Shown here: one piece after another, positions 44,672 to 53,019 of the stretch
Layout of the letters: every line of letters starts with the position of its first letter
Numbering within the stretch: position 1 is the stretch's first letter
Assembly: GCF_039522605.1 (NCBI RefSeq)
Contig: NZ_BAAADS010000012.1
Location: 1 to 64,000 of the forward strand
Direction of reading: 5' to 3'
Source of the DNA: Lentibacillus siamensis
Lineage (GTDB): Bacteria; Bacillota; Bacilli; Bacillales; Amphibacillaceae
DNA: 64,000 nucleotides
Translations under genes and position numbers: made by a program
Notes under the pieces: model-generated
Seen by the model: only the letters and a program-made list of their open reading frames with translations
The model's database searches: none
Told to the model about the DNA's origin: nothing

Positions 44672-45238
44672 ATGTGGATTGTTGGTATCATCTTATTGAT
44701 ATGTATAATAGTTTTGTGTTCAAATGCTCTTATTACCTGTCAGGCAGTCTTTCAGAAGGATTGCCAAAAAGTTGTCGTCTCCGTACAGTTTTATCGTATC
44801 AAAATTTTCAGCAGAACGGTTCATCTTTCCGAACAAGAAACAGTTGAAATGTCCGTTGAGCAAAGTGTTGAATTGTTTCAATCTACCGGCACAAACCTGA
44901 TAAACAGCGTTAAAGCGTATCATGATGCAGCCACCATTTTATTGAAGCAGCTTACATTTAGAGAGTATTACTGGAAAACGGAATTTGGAACCGGAAAAGC
45001 TGACGCTACCGGTCTGGCGTCAGGTGGTATATGGGCGATTAAAGGATATTTGACCGGATATGTAAGTAACAAAAGCACCTTTAAAAACAAGCCTTCCATT
45101 TCCGTAACACCTTACTTTAACAGGATTTGTTTCCGCTCCGAATTGGAGTGCATTGTTTCAATAAGAATCGGGCAAGCTATGTACGCACTTCTTAAAGTGA
45201 TACGGAAAGTTCCGTTTAAAAAAGAAGCGGTAATATAA
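44672..45238 (+). CDS. ytfI: DUF2953 membrane protein YtfI
   Basis: A 188-residue protein with one N-terminal membrane helix (WIVGIILLICIIVLCSNALI) and a domain facing away from it, rich in beta-type stretches, the DUF2953 layout (RTVHLSEQETVEMSVEQS; WKTEFGTGKADATGLASG near residues 105-122). Function unknown, but the genes ytfI and ytfJ are paired and sporulation-associated in B. subtilis. ATG 44672 follows GAGGTGAGG; 44642 would be a less likely start. ytfJ begins 12 bases after its stop. Confidence 0.83.
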   Translation: MWIVGIILLICIIVLCSNALITCQAVFQKDCQKVVVSVQFYRIKIFSRTVHLSEQETVEMSVEQSVELFQSTGTNLINSVKAYHDAATILLKQLTFREYYWKTEFGTGKADATGLASGGIWAIKGYLTGYVSNKSTFKNKPSISVTPYFNRICFRSELECIVSIRIGQAMYALLKVIRKVPFKKEAVI

Positions 45239-45250
45239 AGGAGGAGCATC

Positions 45251-45781
45251 ATGAGTGAACATCCAATTCAAGGATTGATGACAACTGCAATGGAAAATTT
45301 GAAAGATATGATTGAGGTTAACACGATTATTGGAGACCCGGTTGAATCCCCTGATGGCAGTGTTATCGTTCCTGTTTCAAAAGTAGGCTTTGGGTTTGCT
45401 GCCGGTGGAAGTGAATTTTCAGGCGGAGGAGGTAAGGGCGATGATTCTGGTGGTGACAGCCTTCCGTTCGGTGGAGGTAGCGGCGGCGGTGTCTCCATTA
45501 CACCTGTTGCTTTTTTGATTGTCAGCCAGAAAGGGATCAAAATGATTCATATGGATGAGAATGTGCATTTGTATGAGAAAATGATAAATTTTGCACCACA
45601 AGCTGTCGAAAAAATCCAGCAAATTATAAAAGAGTCCAATCAATCAAATCAGCAAAAAAAAGGTGGTCAGAATCAACAGAAACAGAAACAGAAACAGGAT
45701 CAGCAAGGTAATCAGAATAACGACAAGAAAAACAATCAGAGTAACGGTGAAAATTCTCAGCAAATGGATTATGATATATAG
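45251..45781 (+). CDS. ytfJ: GerW family sporulation protein YtfJ
   Basis: A 176-residue GerW/YtfJ protein. The N-terminal domain holds IQGLMTTAMENLKDMI and the glycine-rich loop GFGFAAGGSEFSGGG, continuing into a Gly-rich stretch GDSLPFGGGSGGGVSITP (~70-92). The C-terminal 40 residues are a Gln/Asn/Lys-rich tail that is unusually long. GerW is needed for proper spore germination or lipid-linked spore functions in some species. It follows ytfI in an apparent operon. Confidence 0.88.
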   Translation: MSEHPIQGLMTTAMENLKDMIEVNTIIGDPVESPDGSVIVPVSKVGFGFAAGGSEFSGGGGKGDDSGGDSLPFGGGSGGGVSITPVAFLIVSQKGIKMIHMDENVHLYEKMINFAPQAVEKIQQIIKESNQSNQQKKGGQNQQKQKQKQDQQGNQNNDKKNNQSNGENSQQMDYDI

Positions 45782-45883
45782 TTCACAAAACTGTCTTATT
45801 TGTATGACGGTTATTAATAGACAATCGCAGCATGTGAACGCATAATAAAAGTGTAGACAAAATTTAGAGGAGGAATGATTCAT

Positions 45884-46384
45884 ATGGCTGATGTTACATT
45901 CCATCAAGAACCTGTCACACTTTTAGGTAATGAAATTTCTGCAGGGGATAAGGCACCGGATTTTAAAGTTCTGTCAAATGATCTCAAGGAAGTCTCACTG
46001 GACGATTATAAAGGCAAAGTTAAGCTGATTGCAGCAGTACCGTCAGTTGATACCGGTGTCTGCTCGGAGGAAACCAAGCGTTTTAATGAAGAAGCAGACA
46101 AACTGGATAATGCACACGTACTGACGATTAGTATGGATTTACCATTTGCGCAGGGGCGCTGGTGTGCTGCAAATGGGGTCAAGAATCTGGATACTTTATC
46201 CGATCACCGGGATGCAGATTTCGGTGAAAAATATGGTGTTCTAATTAAAGATATGCGGTTACTGGCACGGGCTGTCTTTGTGATTGACTCAAACGACACC
46301 GTTAAATATGCTGAATATGTGAGTGAAGTAACGGAGCTGCCTGATTTCGATAAAGCTTTACAGGCAGCTAAAGAAGCTGAATAA
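45884..46384 (+). CDS. tpx: Thiol peroxidase Tpx
   Basis: A 166-residue 2-Cys peroxiredoxin of the Tpx class. Peroxidatic Cys60 is in PSVDTGVCSEETKRF and the resolving Cys94 in GRWCAANGVKNL. It reduces peroxides using thioredoxin. AGAGGAGG is spaced 10 bases from ATG 45884; the ATG three codons earlier lies too close to it. It follows ytfJ by about 100 bases as in B. subtilis. A strong terminator follows. Confidence 0.95.
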   Translation: MADVTFHQEPVTLLGNEISAGDKAPDFKVLSNDLKEVSLDDYKGKVKLIAAVPSVDTGVCSEETKRFNEEADKLDNAHVLTISMDLPFAQGRWCAANGVKNLDTLSDHRDADFGEKYGVLIKDMRLLARAVFVIDSNDTVKYAEYVSEVTELPDFDKALQAAKEAE

Positions 46385-46403
46385 TTCAATACATCGAATT
46401 TTT

Positions 46404-46441
46404 AATCTCCCCTGCATTTTACACGGCAGGGGAGATTTTTG
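46404..46441 (+). terminator. Terminator of tpx
   Basis: Perfect stem AATCTCCCCTGC / GCAGGGGAGATT with a 10-base loop and TTTTT tail. Confidence 0.93.
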
Positions 46442-46499
46442 TACAATAACCCGGGTCTTTTGATACACTCAAGGTAGTCGAAAGCAGAGGATGTGCAAT

Positions 46500-47492
46500 A
46501 TGGAAAAAACGAACGTGGAAAATTTATTTGAATGGATCGATCAGACGACAGAATTAATTCAGCAATATGATAATGCTCCATACCTGGACTGTCTTACAGG
46601 TACTTTAAGTACACTATTTTACCGGGATATCCCGGAGGAAACGGATAAGGAACTGTCACAGAAATTGACAGATGAATTAGAGGGAGCAGAATTAGAATCC
46701 TACACAAACACGGAAATTCGCAAAGCTGTTCAGCTGGCCATTTTGAAAGGTATGAAAGGTTCCACTCAGCAACAGCATTTAATGACGCCGGAAACTGTAG
46801 CATTATTTACCGGTTACTTGGCTGAAAAGTTAACAAAAGGAAGGGAAAATATGCGTGTATTTGACCCTGCCAGTGGAACAGGAAACCTGCTGACGATTGT
46901 CCTGGAGCATCTTGGAAACGTCAGCAGTGTGTATGCCGGTGAAGTTGATCCAACGTTGATTGAATTGGCAGTATTAAACGCAAATCTGCAAAGGAAAGAG
47001 ATAGAGTTTTTCCACCAGGACAGTTTGCGGCCATTCTTATTGGATCCGGTTGATTTAATTGTTGCAGATCTTCCGGTCGGCTATTATCCCGATGATGTAC
47101 GCGCGAATGAATTTGAGCTTAAAGCAAGCGCGGGGCACTCGTATTCTCACCATTTATTTATCGAGCAGAGTATGAATTACACGAAAGAAGCCGGGTATTT
47201 AATTTTAGTCATTCCTGATTTCCTGTTTGATAGTGACCAGTCAGATCAGCTTTATGCGTTTATTCACGAATATGCACATATAATCGGTGTTATCAGATTG
47301 CCGAAAAGTGCATTCAAATCAGAGAAAAACACAAAAAGCATCCTGATTCTGCAAAAGAATGGTGAGGGTGTATCAGCACCTAAACAACCACTGCTGGCAA
47401 ATCTGCCTTCTTTTAATAATACAGATGCGATGAATGATATTCTGGGACAAATTAACACATGGTTCTCTGAAAATATGCCGAATCAGGAATGA
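46500..47492 (+). CDS. ytxK: Class I SAM methyltransferase YtxK
   Basis: A 330-residue protein related to the catalytic domain of N6-adenine DNA methylases. The SAM motif I is VFDPASGTGNLLTIV (near residues 118-132). Motif IV is modified to DLIVADLPVGYYPDD, in place of NPPY/DPPY. No target-recognition domain or restriction partner is present, so it is unlikely to be a restriction system. In B. subtilis it precedes ackA. ATG 46500 is positioned for AGAGG; 46491 is too near. ackA begins 18 bases downstream. Confidence 0.9.
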   Translation: MEKTNVENLFEWIDQTTELIQQYDNAPYLDCLTGTLSTLFYRDIPEETDKELSQKLTDELEGAELESYTNTEIRKAVQLAILKGMKGSTQQQHLMTPETVALFTGYLAEKLTKGRENMRVFDPASGTGNLLTIVLEHLGNVSSVYAGEVDPTLIELAVLNANLQRKEIEFFHQDSLRPFLLDPVDLIVADLPVGYYPDDVRANEFELKASAGHSYSHHLFIEQSMNYTKEAGYLILVIPDFLFDSDQSDQLYAFIHEYAHIIGVIRLPKSAFKSEKNTKSILILQKNGEGVSAPKQPLLANLPSFNNTDAMNDILGQINTWFSENMPNQE

Positions 47493-47510
47493 GAGGGAGT
47501 TGAGTAACAA

Positions 47511-48695
47511 ATGGAAAATGTATTGGCGATCAATGCTGGAAGTTCCTCGTTGAAATATCAATTGATTCAAATGCCCGAGGAAAAGGTATTGGCAAAAGGA
47601 ATATTCGAACGGATTGGACTTGAAAATTCCATATTTTCCATAACAATAGATGGTAAAAAAGACAGTGTGGAAGCGGACATACCGAACCATGAAGCAGCTG
47701 TTAAATGGCTGTTGGAACGGCTGAAAACTTCAGGGGTAATCCAATCTTTGGATGAAATAAGTGCAATTGGACACCGGATTGTCCACGGCGGAGAGCGTTT
47801 TACTGATTCGGTTCTCATTACCGATGAGGTTCTCCGCGGCATTGAGGATGTTTCAAAGTTGGCCCCGCTTCATAATCCAGCCAATCTGACTGGTGTCAGG
47901 GCTTTCAAAGAAGTTCTGCCGAATGTGCCAATGGTAGCTGTATTCGATACTGCTTTTCATCAGACAATGCCTGAAAAATCATATTTGTACAGCTTACCAT
48001 ACGAATATTATGAAAAATATGGAATCCGAAAATACGGGTTTCATGGCACGTCCCATAAATATGTATCGCAAAGGGCTTCCGAAATGATGGGGATTCCGCT
48101 TGAACAATTACGGCTGATTACGTGTCATTTGGGTAATGGTGCAAGTATCGCTGCAATCGATAAAGGTAAGTCAATTGATACGTCAATGGGTTTCACACCA
48201 CTTGCCGGAGTAACAATGGGGACTCGTTCAGGTAATATTGATCCTGCACTGATTCCATATATCATGGAGGAGACAGGCCAATCAGCTGATGAGGTTATGA
48301 ACGTGCTGAATAAAAAAAGTGGAATGCTGGCCCTGTCCGGATTTTCCAGTGACTTGCGGGACATTGAGCAAAAAGCCGACACGAATGAACGGGCTGAATT
48401 GGCATTGGAAGTATTTGCTGCACGTATTCACAAATATCTTGGCTCGTATGCTGCACGCATGTCCGGTGTTGATGCGATTATTTTCACAGCAGGTGTTGGC
48501 GAAAACAGTGATGTTATCCGGGAAAAAGTGCTGACTGGACTCGAATTTATGGGAGTTTACTGGAATCCTGAGTCAAACAAAATCCGGGGTAAAGAGACGT
48601 TTATCAGTTATTCCCATTCGCCTGTGAAAGTACTTGTTATCCCTACAAATGAAGAAATAATGATAGCACGTGATACGGTTAGGTTTACAAGTTAA
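47511..48695 (+). CDS. ackA: Acetate kinase
   Basis: A 394-residue acetate kinase: NAGSSSLKYQ at the N-terminus, HRIVHGGERF (~87), FDTAFHQTMP (~147), CHLGNGASIAAI (~205), MGTRSGNIDP (~241) and AGVGENSDVIRE near residue 327. It makes ATP and acetate from acetyl phosphate in overflow metabolism. In B. subtilis it is CcpA-activated, but no cre is visible in the short upstream spacing here. GAGGGAGTTGAG precedes ATG. It is followed by moaB after 12 bases. Confidence 0.96.
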   Translation: MENVLAINAGSSSLKYQLIQMPEEKVLAKGIFERIGLENSIFSITIDGKKDSVEADIPNHEAAVKWLLERLKTSGVIQSLDEISAIGHRIVHGGERFTDSVLITDEVLRGIEDVSKLAPLHNPANLTGVRAFKEVLPNVPMVAVFDTAFHQTMPEKSYLYSLPYEYYEKYGIRKYGFHGTSHKYVSQRASEMMGIPLEQLRLITCHLGNGASIAAIDKGKSIDTSMGFTPLAGVTMGTRSGNIDPALIPYIMEETGQSADEVMNVLNKKSGMLALSGFSSDLRDIEQKADTNERAELALEVFAARIHKYLGSYAARMSGVDAIIFTAGVGENSDVIREKVLTGLEFMGVYWNPESNKIRGKETFISYSHSPVKVLVIPTNEEIMIARDTVRFTS

Positions 48696-48707
48696 GGGGG
48701 GAGCGGA

Positions 48708-49220
48708 ATGTCGGTTCATGAGCATAAACAAAACAATTTGGTTGTACGGTGTATGATTGTTACAATCAGCGATACCCGAACTGAACAAAACGATAAAAGC
48801 GGGTTTCTTATTACAGAGCTTCTCGAGAATGCGGGACATTCAGTTAGCAGGAAGGAAATTATCCGTGATGAACGCCCGGCAATTGAAGAAATAATGAATG
48901 CTGGATGCGGCGACTCGGAAATTGACGTCATTATTACAAACGGCGGCACGGGAATTGCCGGTCGCGATGTTACGATTGAAACAATTAGTCCTTTATTTAA
49001 CAAGGAAATCACCGGGTTTGGCGAATTGTTTCGCATGCTCAGTTACCAGGAGGACATCGGCTCGGCTGCGCTGTTATCAAGGGCAGCGGCCGGAGTAATC
49101 AATCATACAGCAGTTTTTGCTATTCCGGGATCATCCGGTGCAGTCAAACTGGCTATGAATAAACTGATTCTTCCTGAACTTTCCCATGTTGTCAACGAAA
49201 TAACAAAAGATACAAGATAA
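48708..49220 (+). CDS. moaB: Molybdenum cofactor biosynthesis protein MoaB
   Basis: A 170-residue MoaB/MogA-fold protein. The MPT-binding signature TNGGTGIAGRDVTIE lies near residues 82-96, and the late loop AIPGSSGAVKLAM is also typical. It adenylates molybdopterin during molybdenum cofactor synthesis. No other mo genes are nearby in the window. AAGGGGGGAG precedes the start, and the gene is the last of ytxK-ackA-moaB. A terminator lies across its stop codon. Confidence 0.92.
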   Translation: MSVHEHKQNNLVVRCMIVTISDTRTEQNDKSGFLITELLENAGHSVSRKEIIRDERPAIEEIMNAGCGDSEIDVIITNGGTGIAGRDVTIETISPLFNKEITGFGELFRMLSYQEDIGSAALLSRAAAGVINHTAVFAIPGSSGAVKLAMNKLILPELSHVVNEITKDTR

Positions 49221-49252
49221 CGCCTGTTTTGCTGACAACAGGCGTTATTATC
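49217..49252. terminator. Bidirectional terminator between moaB and uspA
   Basis: Perfect 12-base stem ATAACGCCTGTT / AACAGGCGTTAT, nine-base loop; it overlaps the uspA stop codon and the moaB stop. Confidence 0.92.
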
Positions 49253-49685
49253 TTACAACAAGTACATCGCAATTGGCATACCGTGTAATGCTTTCGGAAA
49301 CACTTCCAATCAGAAATCGTTCAACAGCACCCATACCTGTAGCCCCGCAAATAATCAGATCGGCACCAAAATCCACAGCGATTTCTTTGGCGATTTTCAC
49401 TTTTGGTGATCCGTATTCCACACACCGTACAATATTTGTAACTTTCGTTTCGTGTGCGTTCTCCACATAGCTGTCCAGCAAGTCTTTGGCATATTTATCC
49501 GCACGTTCAGCCAATGTTCGGTCATATGCTTCAGCCGTTGCAAATGTTCGTGAATCGACCACGTGTGCAAGAATCAGGCGGGCATCATTACGTTTAACAA
49601 TGTCGAGTGATTTTTTAAAGGCGTTTTCAGAAGCCTGTGAACCATCAACAGCAACAACAATATTCTTATATTCAAAATCCATCAT
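49248..49685 (-). CDS. Universal stress protein (UspA family)
   Basis: A 145-residue single Usp domain. It opens NIVVAVDGSQASENAFKKS (ATP-loop Asp at residue 14) and carries the nucleotide-binding motif GATGMGAVERFLIGSVSESI (near 113-132), so it belongs to the ATP-binding class. Function in Bacillus is a general or anaerobic stress response; no target known. It converges on moaB. A GGGAGGC ribosome binding site precedes the start. Confidence 0.93.
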   Translation of the reverse strand: MMDFEYKNIVVAVDGSQASENAFKKSLDIVKRNDARLILAHVVDSRTFATAEAYDRTLAERADKYAKDLLDSYVENAHETKVTNIVRCVEYGSPKVKIAKEIAVDFGADLIICGATGMGAVERFLIGSVSESITRYANCDVLVVR

Positions 49686-49839
49686 TTTCGCCTCCCTTTT
49701 TAGGTATAAAGAATTTCTTACTATTTCTACTAATCAATACCCTTTTTGTGGACAGTTTAATCGATATTGTGTGAGTTGGAAACAGCTACCTACAGTATTT
49801 AGTGAATTACTGCACATACTAGAACTGGAGGTGATGATT

Positions 49840-49992
49840 TTGGCCAAACAAGAAAAACTGTTTGAAGATAAAAAAGGCATAGCAACTGTGCAAAATCAGC
49901 TGTTGGAAAGTTATCAGAGTGGTGTTATTGAAGATAAAGAGAACCTTTCAAATAACAGAAGCATTCACACCTTCAATAATCAAAAGAAATGA
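49840..49992 (+). CDS. Small hypothetical protein (50 aa)
   Basis: A 50-residue, very polar protein (AKQEKLFEDKKGIATVQNQL ... NRSIHTFNNQKK) of mixed charge with no hydrophobic stretch. GGAGG at 49827 is ideally spaced for TTG 49840; ATG 49834 is too near. A strong terminator follows directly. No function can be assigned. The clean ribosome binding site and terminator suggest a real gene, possibly a sporulation or stress peptide. Confidence 0.65.
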   Translation: MAKQEKLFEDKKGIATVQNQLLESYQSGVIEDKENLSNNRSIHTFNNQKK

Positions 49993-50000
49993 CAATGCGC

Positions 50001-50036
50001 ATCCATCCCTTTTCTTGAGGGGTGGATTCTTTTTGT
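50001..50036 (+). terminator. Terminator of the 50-aa gene
   Basis: Stem ATCCATCCCT / AGGGGTGGAT (one mismatch), loop TTTCTTG, then TTCTTTTTG. Confidence 0.85.
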
Positions 50037-50132
50037 TTTATCCACTGCCAATCAGTACACTTCGCTTTTGTTCTCAGTATATTATGATATAATTCCAATC
50101 ATGACAGGCATTTTGAAAGAGGGGGTATCGAA

Positions 50133-50891
50133 ATGGGACACGCATTGATAACTGCCGGGACTTCGGGCCTTGGGAGAAAAGTGATTGAAGAATTTTTAAA
50201 AGCAGGCCATTGTGTCACCACTACATACTTTTCAAATTATGACAAGGCGCAAAAGGCTAAAGAAAATCTGGCGGAATACAGCCATCGTCTGCATATTGAA
50301 CAAGCGGATATTACAAAAAAGGATGATATAAAAAAACTGGTGGATCGTGCTGTTGCAAAATTCGGGGGAGTTGATTATTTAATTAACAATGCCGGACCAT
50401 TTGTATTCGAACGGAAAAATTTGATGGATTATACGGAAGATGAGTGGCATGAAATGATGGAAGGTAATTTGAATGCCGTGTTTTATTTGCTGCGTCAGAC
50501 AATTCCTCATATGCGGCAGCAGCGTTTTGGCAGAATCATTAATTACGGTTTTCAAGGTGCTAACAGTGCATCGGGATGGCCATACCGCTCCGCATTCGCA
50601 GCTGCCAAGAGCGGGCTGGTGTCGCTGACGAAAACGGTTGCTTTTGAAGAAGCGGAAAATCAGATTACATCTAATATGGTATGTCCGGGTAACATCGTAG
50701 GAGATATGAAAGAAGCAAGTATTGAGGAAAGCAGAAAAACATATGACGAAAAGACACCAATAGGCAGATCCGGAACCGGTGAAGATATAGCGCGTACTAT
50801 CATGTATCTTTGTGAGGATAACTCAGATATGATTACCGGTGCTGTTTTTGAAGTCACCGGCGGGCTGGATGTCATCCATCGTTATCGGTAA
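50133..50891 (+). CDS. ytkK: SDR-family protein YtkK
   Basis: A 252-residue short-chain dehydrogenase fold. The NAD(P)-binding motif is altered to ITAGTSGLGRK (TGxxxGxG equivalent), the NNAG motif is in LINNAGPFVF (~84-93). At the catalytic site the pattern SAFAAAKSG has Phe where the Tyr of YxxxK normally lies (~153), and the upstream serine block reads NYGFQGANSASGW. Loss of the Tyr suggests a non-oxidoreductase or very different mechanism; my recollection is that YtkK of B. subtilis shares this. The name rests on synteny with ytkL. Strong AAAGAGGGGG precedes the ATG. Confidence 0.78.
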   Translation: MGHALITAGTSGLGRKVIEEFLKAGHCVTTTYFSNYDKAQKAKENLAEYSHRLHIEQADITKKDDIKKLVDRAVAKFGGVDYLINNAGPFVFERKNLMDYTEDEWHEMMEGNLNAVFYLLRQTIPHMRQQRFGRIINYGFQGANSASGWPYRSAFAAAKSGLVSLTKTVAFEEAENQITSNMVCPGNIVGDMKEASIEESRKTYDEKTPIGRSGTGEDIARTIMYLCEDNSDMITGAVFEVTGGLDVIHRYR

Positions 50892-50894
50892 ATT

Positions 50895-50927
50895 AAATCA
50901 GCACCTTCATGAAGGTGCTGATTTTTT
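50895..50927. terminator. Bidirectional terminator between ytkK and the peptidase gene
   Basis: Perfect stem AATCAGCACCTTC / GAAGGTGCTGATT with a two-base turn, followed by TTTTTT. Confidence 0.95.
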
Positions 50928-52023
50928 AGTCGATGATTTGCAGTTCTTTTGGAAATTTCGTCAGCGTTTCGGCACCGTTTTCGGTCATGAAAATCATATC
51001 CTCAATCCGTACACCACCTGTTCCCGGTACATATATACCAGGTTCGATGGTATAACACATTCCCGGCTTCAGCGGAAGTTCATTTTTGTTGTGCATCGAT
51101 GGATATTCGTGTGCTTCAATACCAAGTCCGTGTCCAATCCGATGGGTGAAATAGTCACCATAGCCCGCCTGTTCAATAGGGTTGCGTGCTGCCAGATCAA
51201 TTTTCCCCACCGGAGTTCCCACAACGGATTCATCAATTGCCTTCTTTTCAGCCGCTAACACCGTGTTATATATTTTTTCCTGTTCTGGGGAGATTGATTT
51301 ATAAGCAACGGTTCTTGTTGTATCTGAACAATATCCCTCAAAAACGACCCCAAGATCAAACAGTACAAGGTCCCCTTTTTCAACGGTTTTCATAGAGGGG
51401 TTTCCATGCGGTGAAGCAGTTTTGGTACCTGAAATTGCCATGGTGGAGAAGGACATGCCTTGAACGCCCTGCTTTTTAAGTTCATATTCTATCTTGGCGA
51501 TGATACCCAGTTCGGTTGCACCTTCATGGATTGCTTTGATACCTGTTTCCACACCAAAGTCAGCAAGGGATGCTGCTTCTTTCAGCATTTTATATTCCTC
51601 TTTGCTTTTCAGCACACGCATATTAGCAAGTATCTCTTGAGCATCTGAAAACACAGCTTCCGGGAAAGTTTGCTTTATCTTAGTAAACCGCTCAATTGAT
51701 AAACTGTTATATTCCAGTCCAACTGAAGCAGGAATACTGTCATTGCGTTTTAAATAATCGAGCAAAAGCTGCCAAGGATCTTCATGGTCCTGGTAGCCGA
51801 TGATTTCATAGTTCCACCCGGCATTCTTAGCATCTTCTTTTTCCATGGAAGGGACCACGATAACAGGATCATGGTATTTGCTGATATATGTTGCTATCAC
51901 ACGTTCATGCGGGTCGGTATAATAGTTGCTTACGTAATAAAAATTTGCCGGAGATGTGATAATCATACTCTCTAAATTATTTTTCTTCATTTCGTTTAAT
52001 AATGTATCCAGTCTGTCTGACAT
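50926..52023 (-). CDS. M24-family Xaa-Pro peptidase
   Basis: A 365-residue pita-bread-fold metallopeptidase: N-terminal creatinase-like domain (~1-130) and catalytic domain with metal ligands Asp in VLFDLGVVFEGYCSDTTRT (~227-238), His in HRIGHGLGIEAHEYP (~294-308), and Glu in CYTIEPGIY (~327) and RIEDM (~344). Such enzymes release the residue before proline from peptides. B. subtilis relatives are PapA/PapB; which type cannot be told. A promoter with an extended -10 (TGTTATAAT on the minus strand at 52055-52063) lies upstream. Confidence 0.9.
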   Translation of the reverse strand: MSDRLDTLLNEMKKNNLESMIITSPANFYYVSNYYTDPHERVIATYISKYHDPVIVVPSMEKEDAKNAGWNYEIIGYQDHEDPWQLLLDYLKRNDSIPASVGLEYNSLSIERFTKIKQTFPEAVFSDAQEILANMRVLKSKEEYKMLKEAASLADFGVETGIKAIHEGATELGIIAKIEYELKKQGVQGMSFSTMAISGTKTASPHGNPSMKTVEKGDLVLFDLGVVFEGYCSDTTRTVAYKSISPEQEKIYNTVLAAEKKAIDESVVGTPVGKIDLAARNPIEQAGYGDYFTHRIGHGLGIEAHEYPSMHNKNELPLKPGMCYTIEPGIYVPGTGGVRIEDMIFMTENGAETLTKFPKELQIID

Positions 52024-52107
52024 ATAAGCACCTCTTTATTTCATGAATGGTTTTATTATAACAGACTGGGAACAAGTTATAACAGTTGGACCAACGTGAT
52101 TTATTAA

Positions 52108-52133
52108 TGAAACTTTTTCGTAATTAATACGTA
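52108..52133 (+). promoter_or_regulatory. Sigma-W promoter of pspA
   Basis: TGAAAC (52108-52113), exactly 16 bases, CGTA (52130-52133), the full ECF sigma-W consensus. Transcription would start ~7 bases on and give a ~60-base leader to pspA, a known sigma-W target in B. subtilis. Confidence 0.88.
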
Positions 52134-52198
52134 TTTCATTACAGAGACGTAAATGGGAATACAGAAGATAGGGTGGCTAAATTAAAAGGAGGAGCGAC

Positions 52199-52870
52199 AT
52201 GTTTAAATTCTTTAAACGGCTGTCTACTGTAGTAGGTTCTGAATTGAATGCCATGCTGGATAAAGCGGAGGACCCGGTGAAAATGCTTGAACAATATATG
52301 CGTGATATGGGTGAGGACATTCGCGAAATGGAAACGGCAGTAGCCAGACAGATGGCAAATGAAAAAATGCTGAAGCGAAAAGCTGATGATGCGACGGCCA
52401 TGGCTGACAAACGACAGCGTCAGGCGGAACAGGCGGTTGAAGCCGGTGACGATGATTTGGCGCGCCGTGCACTGGATGGCAAGGGCGAATTTAATAAACA
52501 GGCATCCATGCTAAGCGAATCATGGAACCGGGCAAAAAAAGATTCGGAACTGCTTAAAAATAAATTGGATGAAATGAAGAAAGAATATCAGGAAATGAAG
52601 CTGAAAAAGGATACATTGACCGCACGTGCAGAATCAGCAAAAGCAAGAACAAAAATGGATCAAAAGATGTCTTCTATTGGAAATGATGACTCCAAAAGGG
52701 GATTCGAGCGGATGGAAGAAAAAGTAATCCAGTACGAGGCTGAGGCGGAAACCAGTGAAGATATCTCAACCGAGAGCAGAAGCCTGGATGATGAATTTAA
52801 CGAGATCGATAAAAATAATGCAGTTGACGAGGAATTATCAGCACTGAAGAAAAAGCTGGGAAAAGAATAG
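52199..52870 (+). CDS. pspA: PspA/IM30 family membrane-stress protein
   Basis: A 223-residue almost entirely helical protein of the PspA/IM30/Vipp1 ESCRT-III-like family. It has the typical amphipathic start MFKFFKRLSTVVGSELNAML and coiled coil with many Glu/Lys residues (~25-200). Such proteins polymerise on damaged membranes to preserve the proton motive force. In B. subtilis pspA (ydjF) is under sigma-W, and a perfect sigma-W promoter stands upstream here. GGAGGAGCG precedes ATG. A terminator follows. Confidence 0.93.
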   Translation: MFKFFKRLSTVVGSELNAMLDKAEDPVKMLEQYMRDMGEDIREMETAVARQMANEKMLKRKADDATAMADKRQRQAEQAVEAGDDDLARRALDGKGEFNKQASMLSESWNRAKKDSELLKNKLDEMKKEYQEMKLKKDTLTARAESAKARTKMDQKMSSIGNDDSKRGFERMEEKVIQYEAEAETSEDISTESRSLDDEFNEIDKNNAVDEELSALKKKLGKE

Positions 52871-52880
52871 TCCAGCATTG

Positions 52881-52918
52881 AACAGACGCCATTGCAACAG
52901 GTGTCTGTTTTATTTTTG
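52881..52918 (+). terminator. Terminator of pspA
   Basis: Stem AACAGACGCC / GGTGTCTGTT (one G-T pair) with nine-base loop and TTATTTTTG tail. Confidence 0.85.
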
Positions 52919-53019
52919 TTTCATGATGAATAAAAAAATTCGTAAACGGGTAGAGGAAAAGGTAAGACTTTTATAGAATAGAGTAAAGAAGCTATAATTT
53001 TGCAGAAGGAGCGGTTAAA

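Noticed and set aside
46500..47492. Restriction-modification methylase
   Set aside because: The protein is the conserved YtxK of the ackA operon; it has no recognition domain and no restriction partner.
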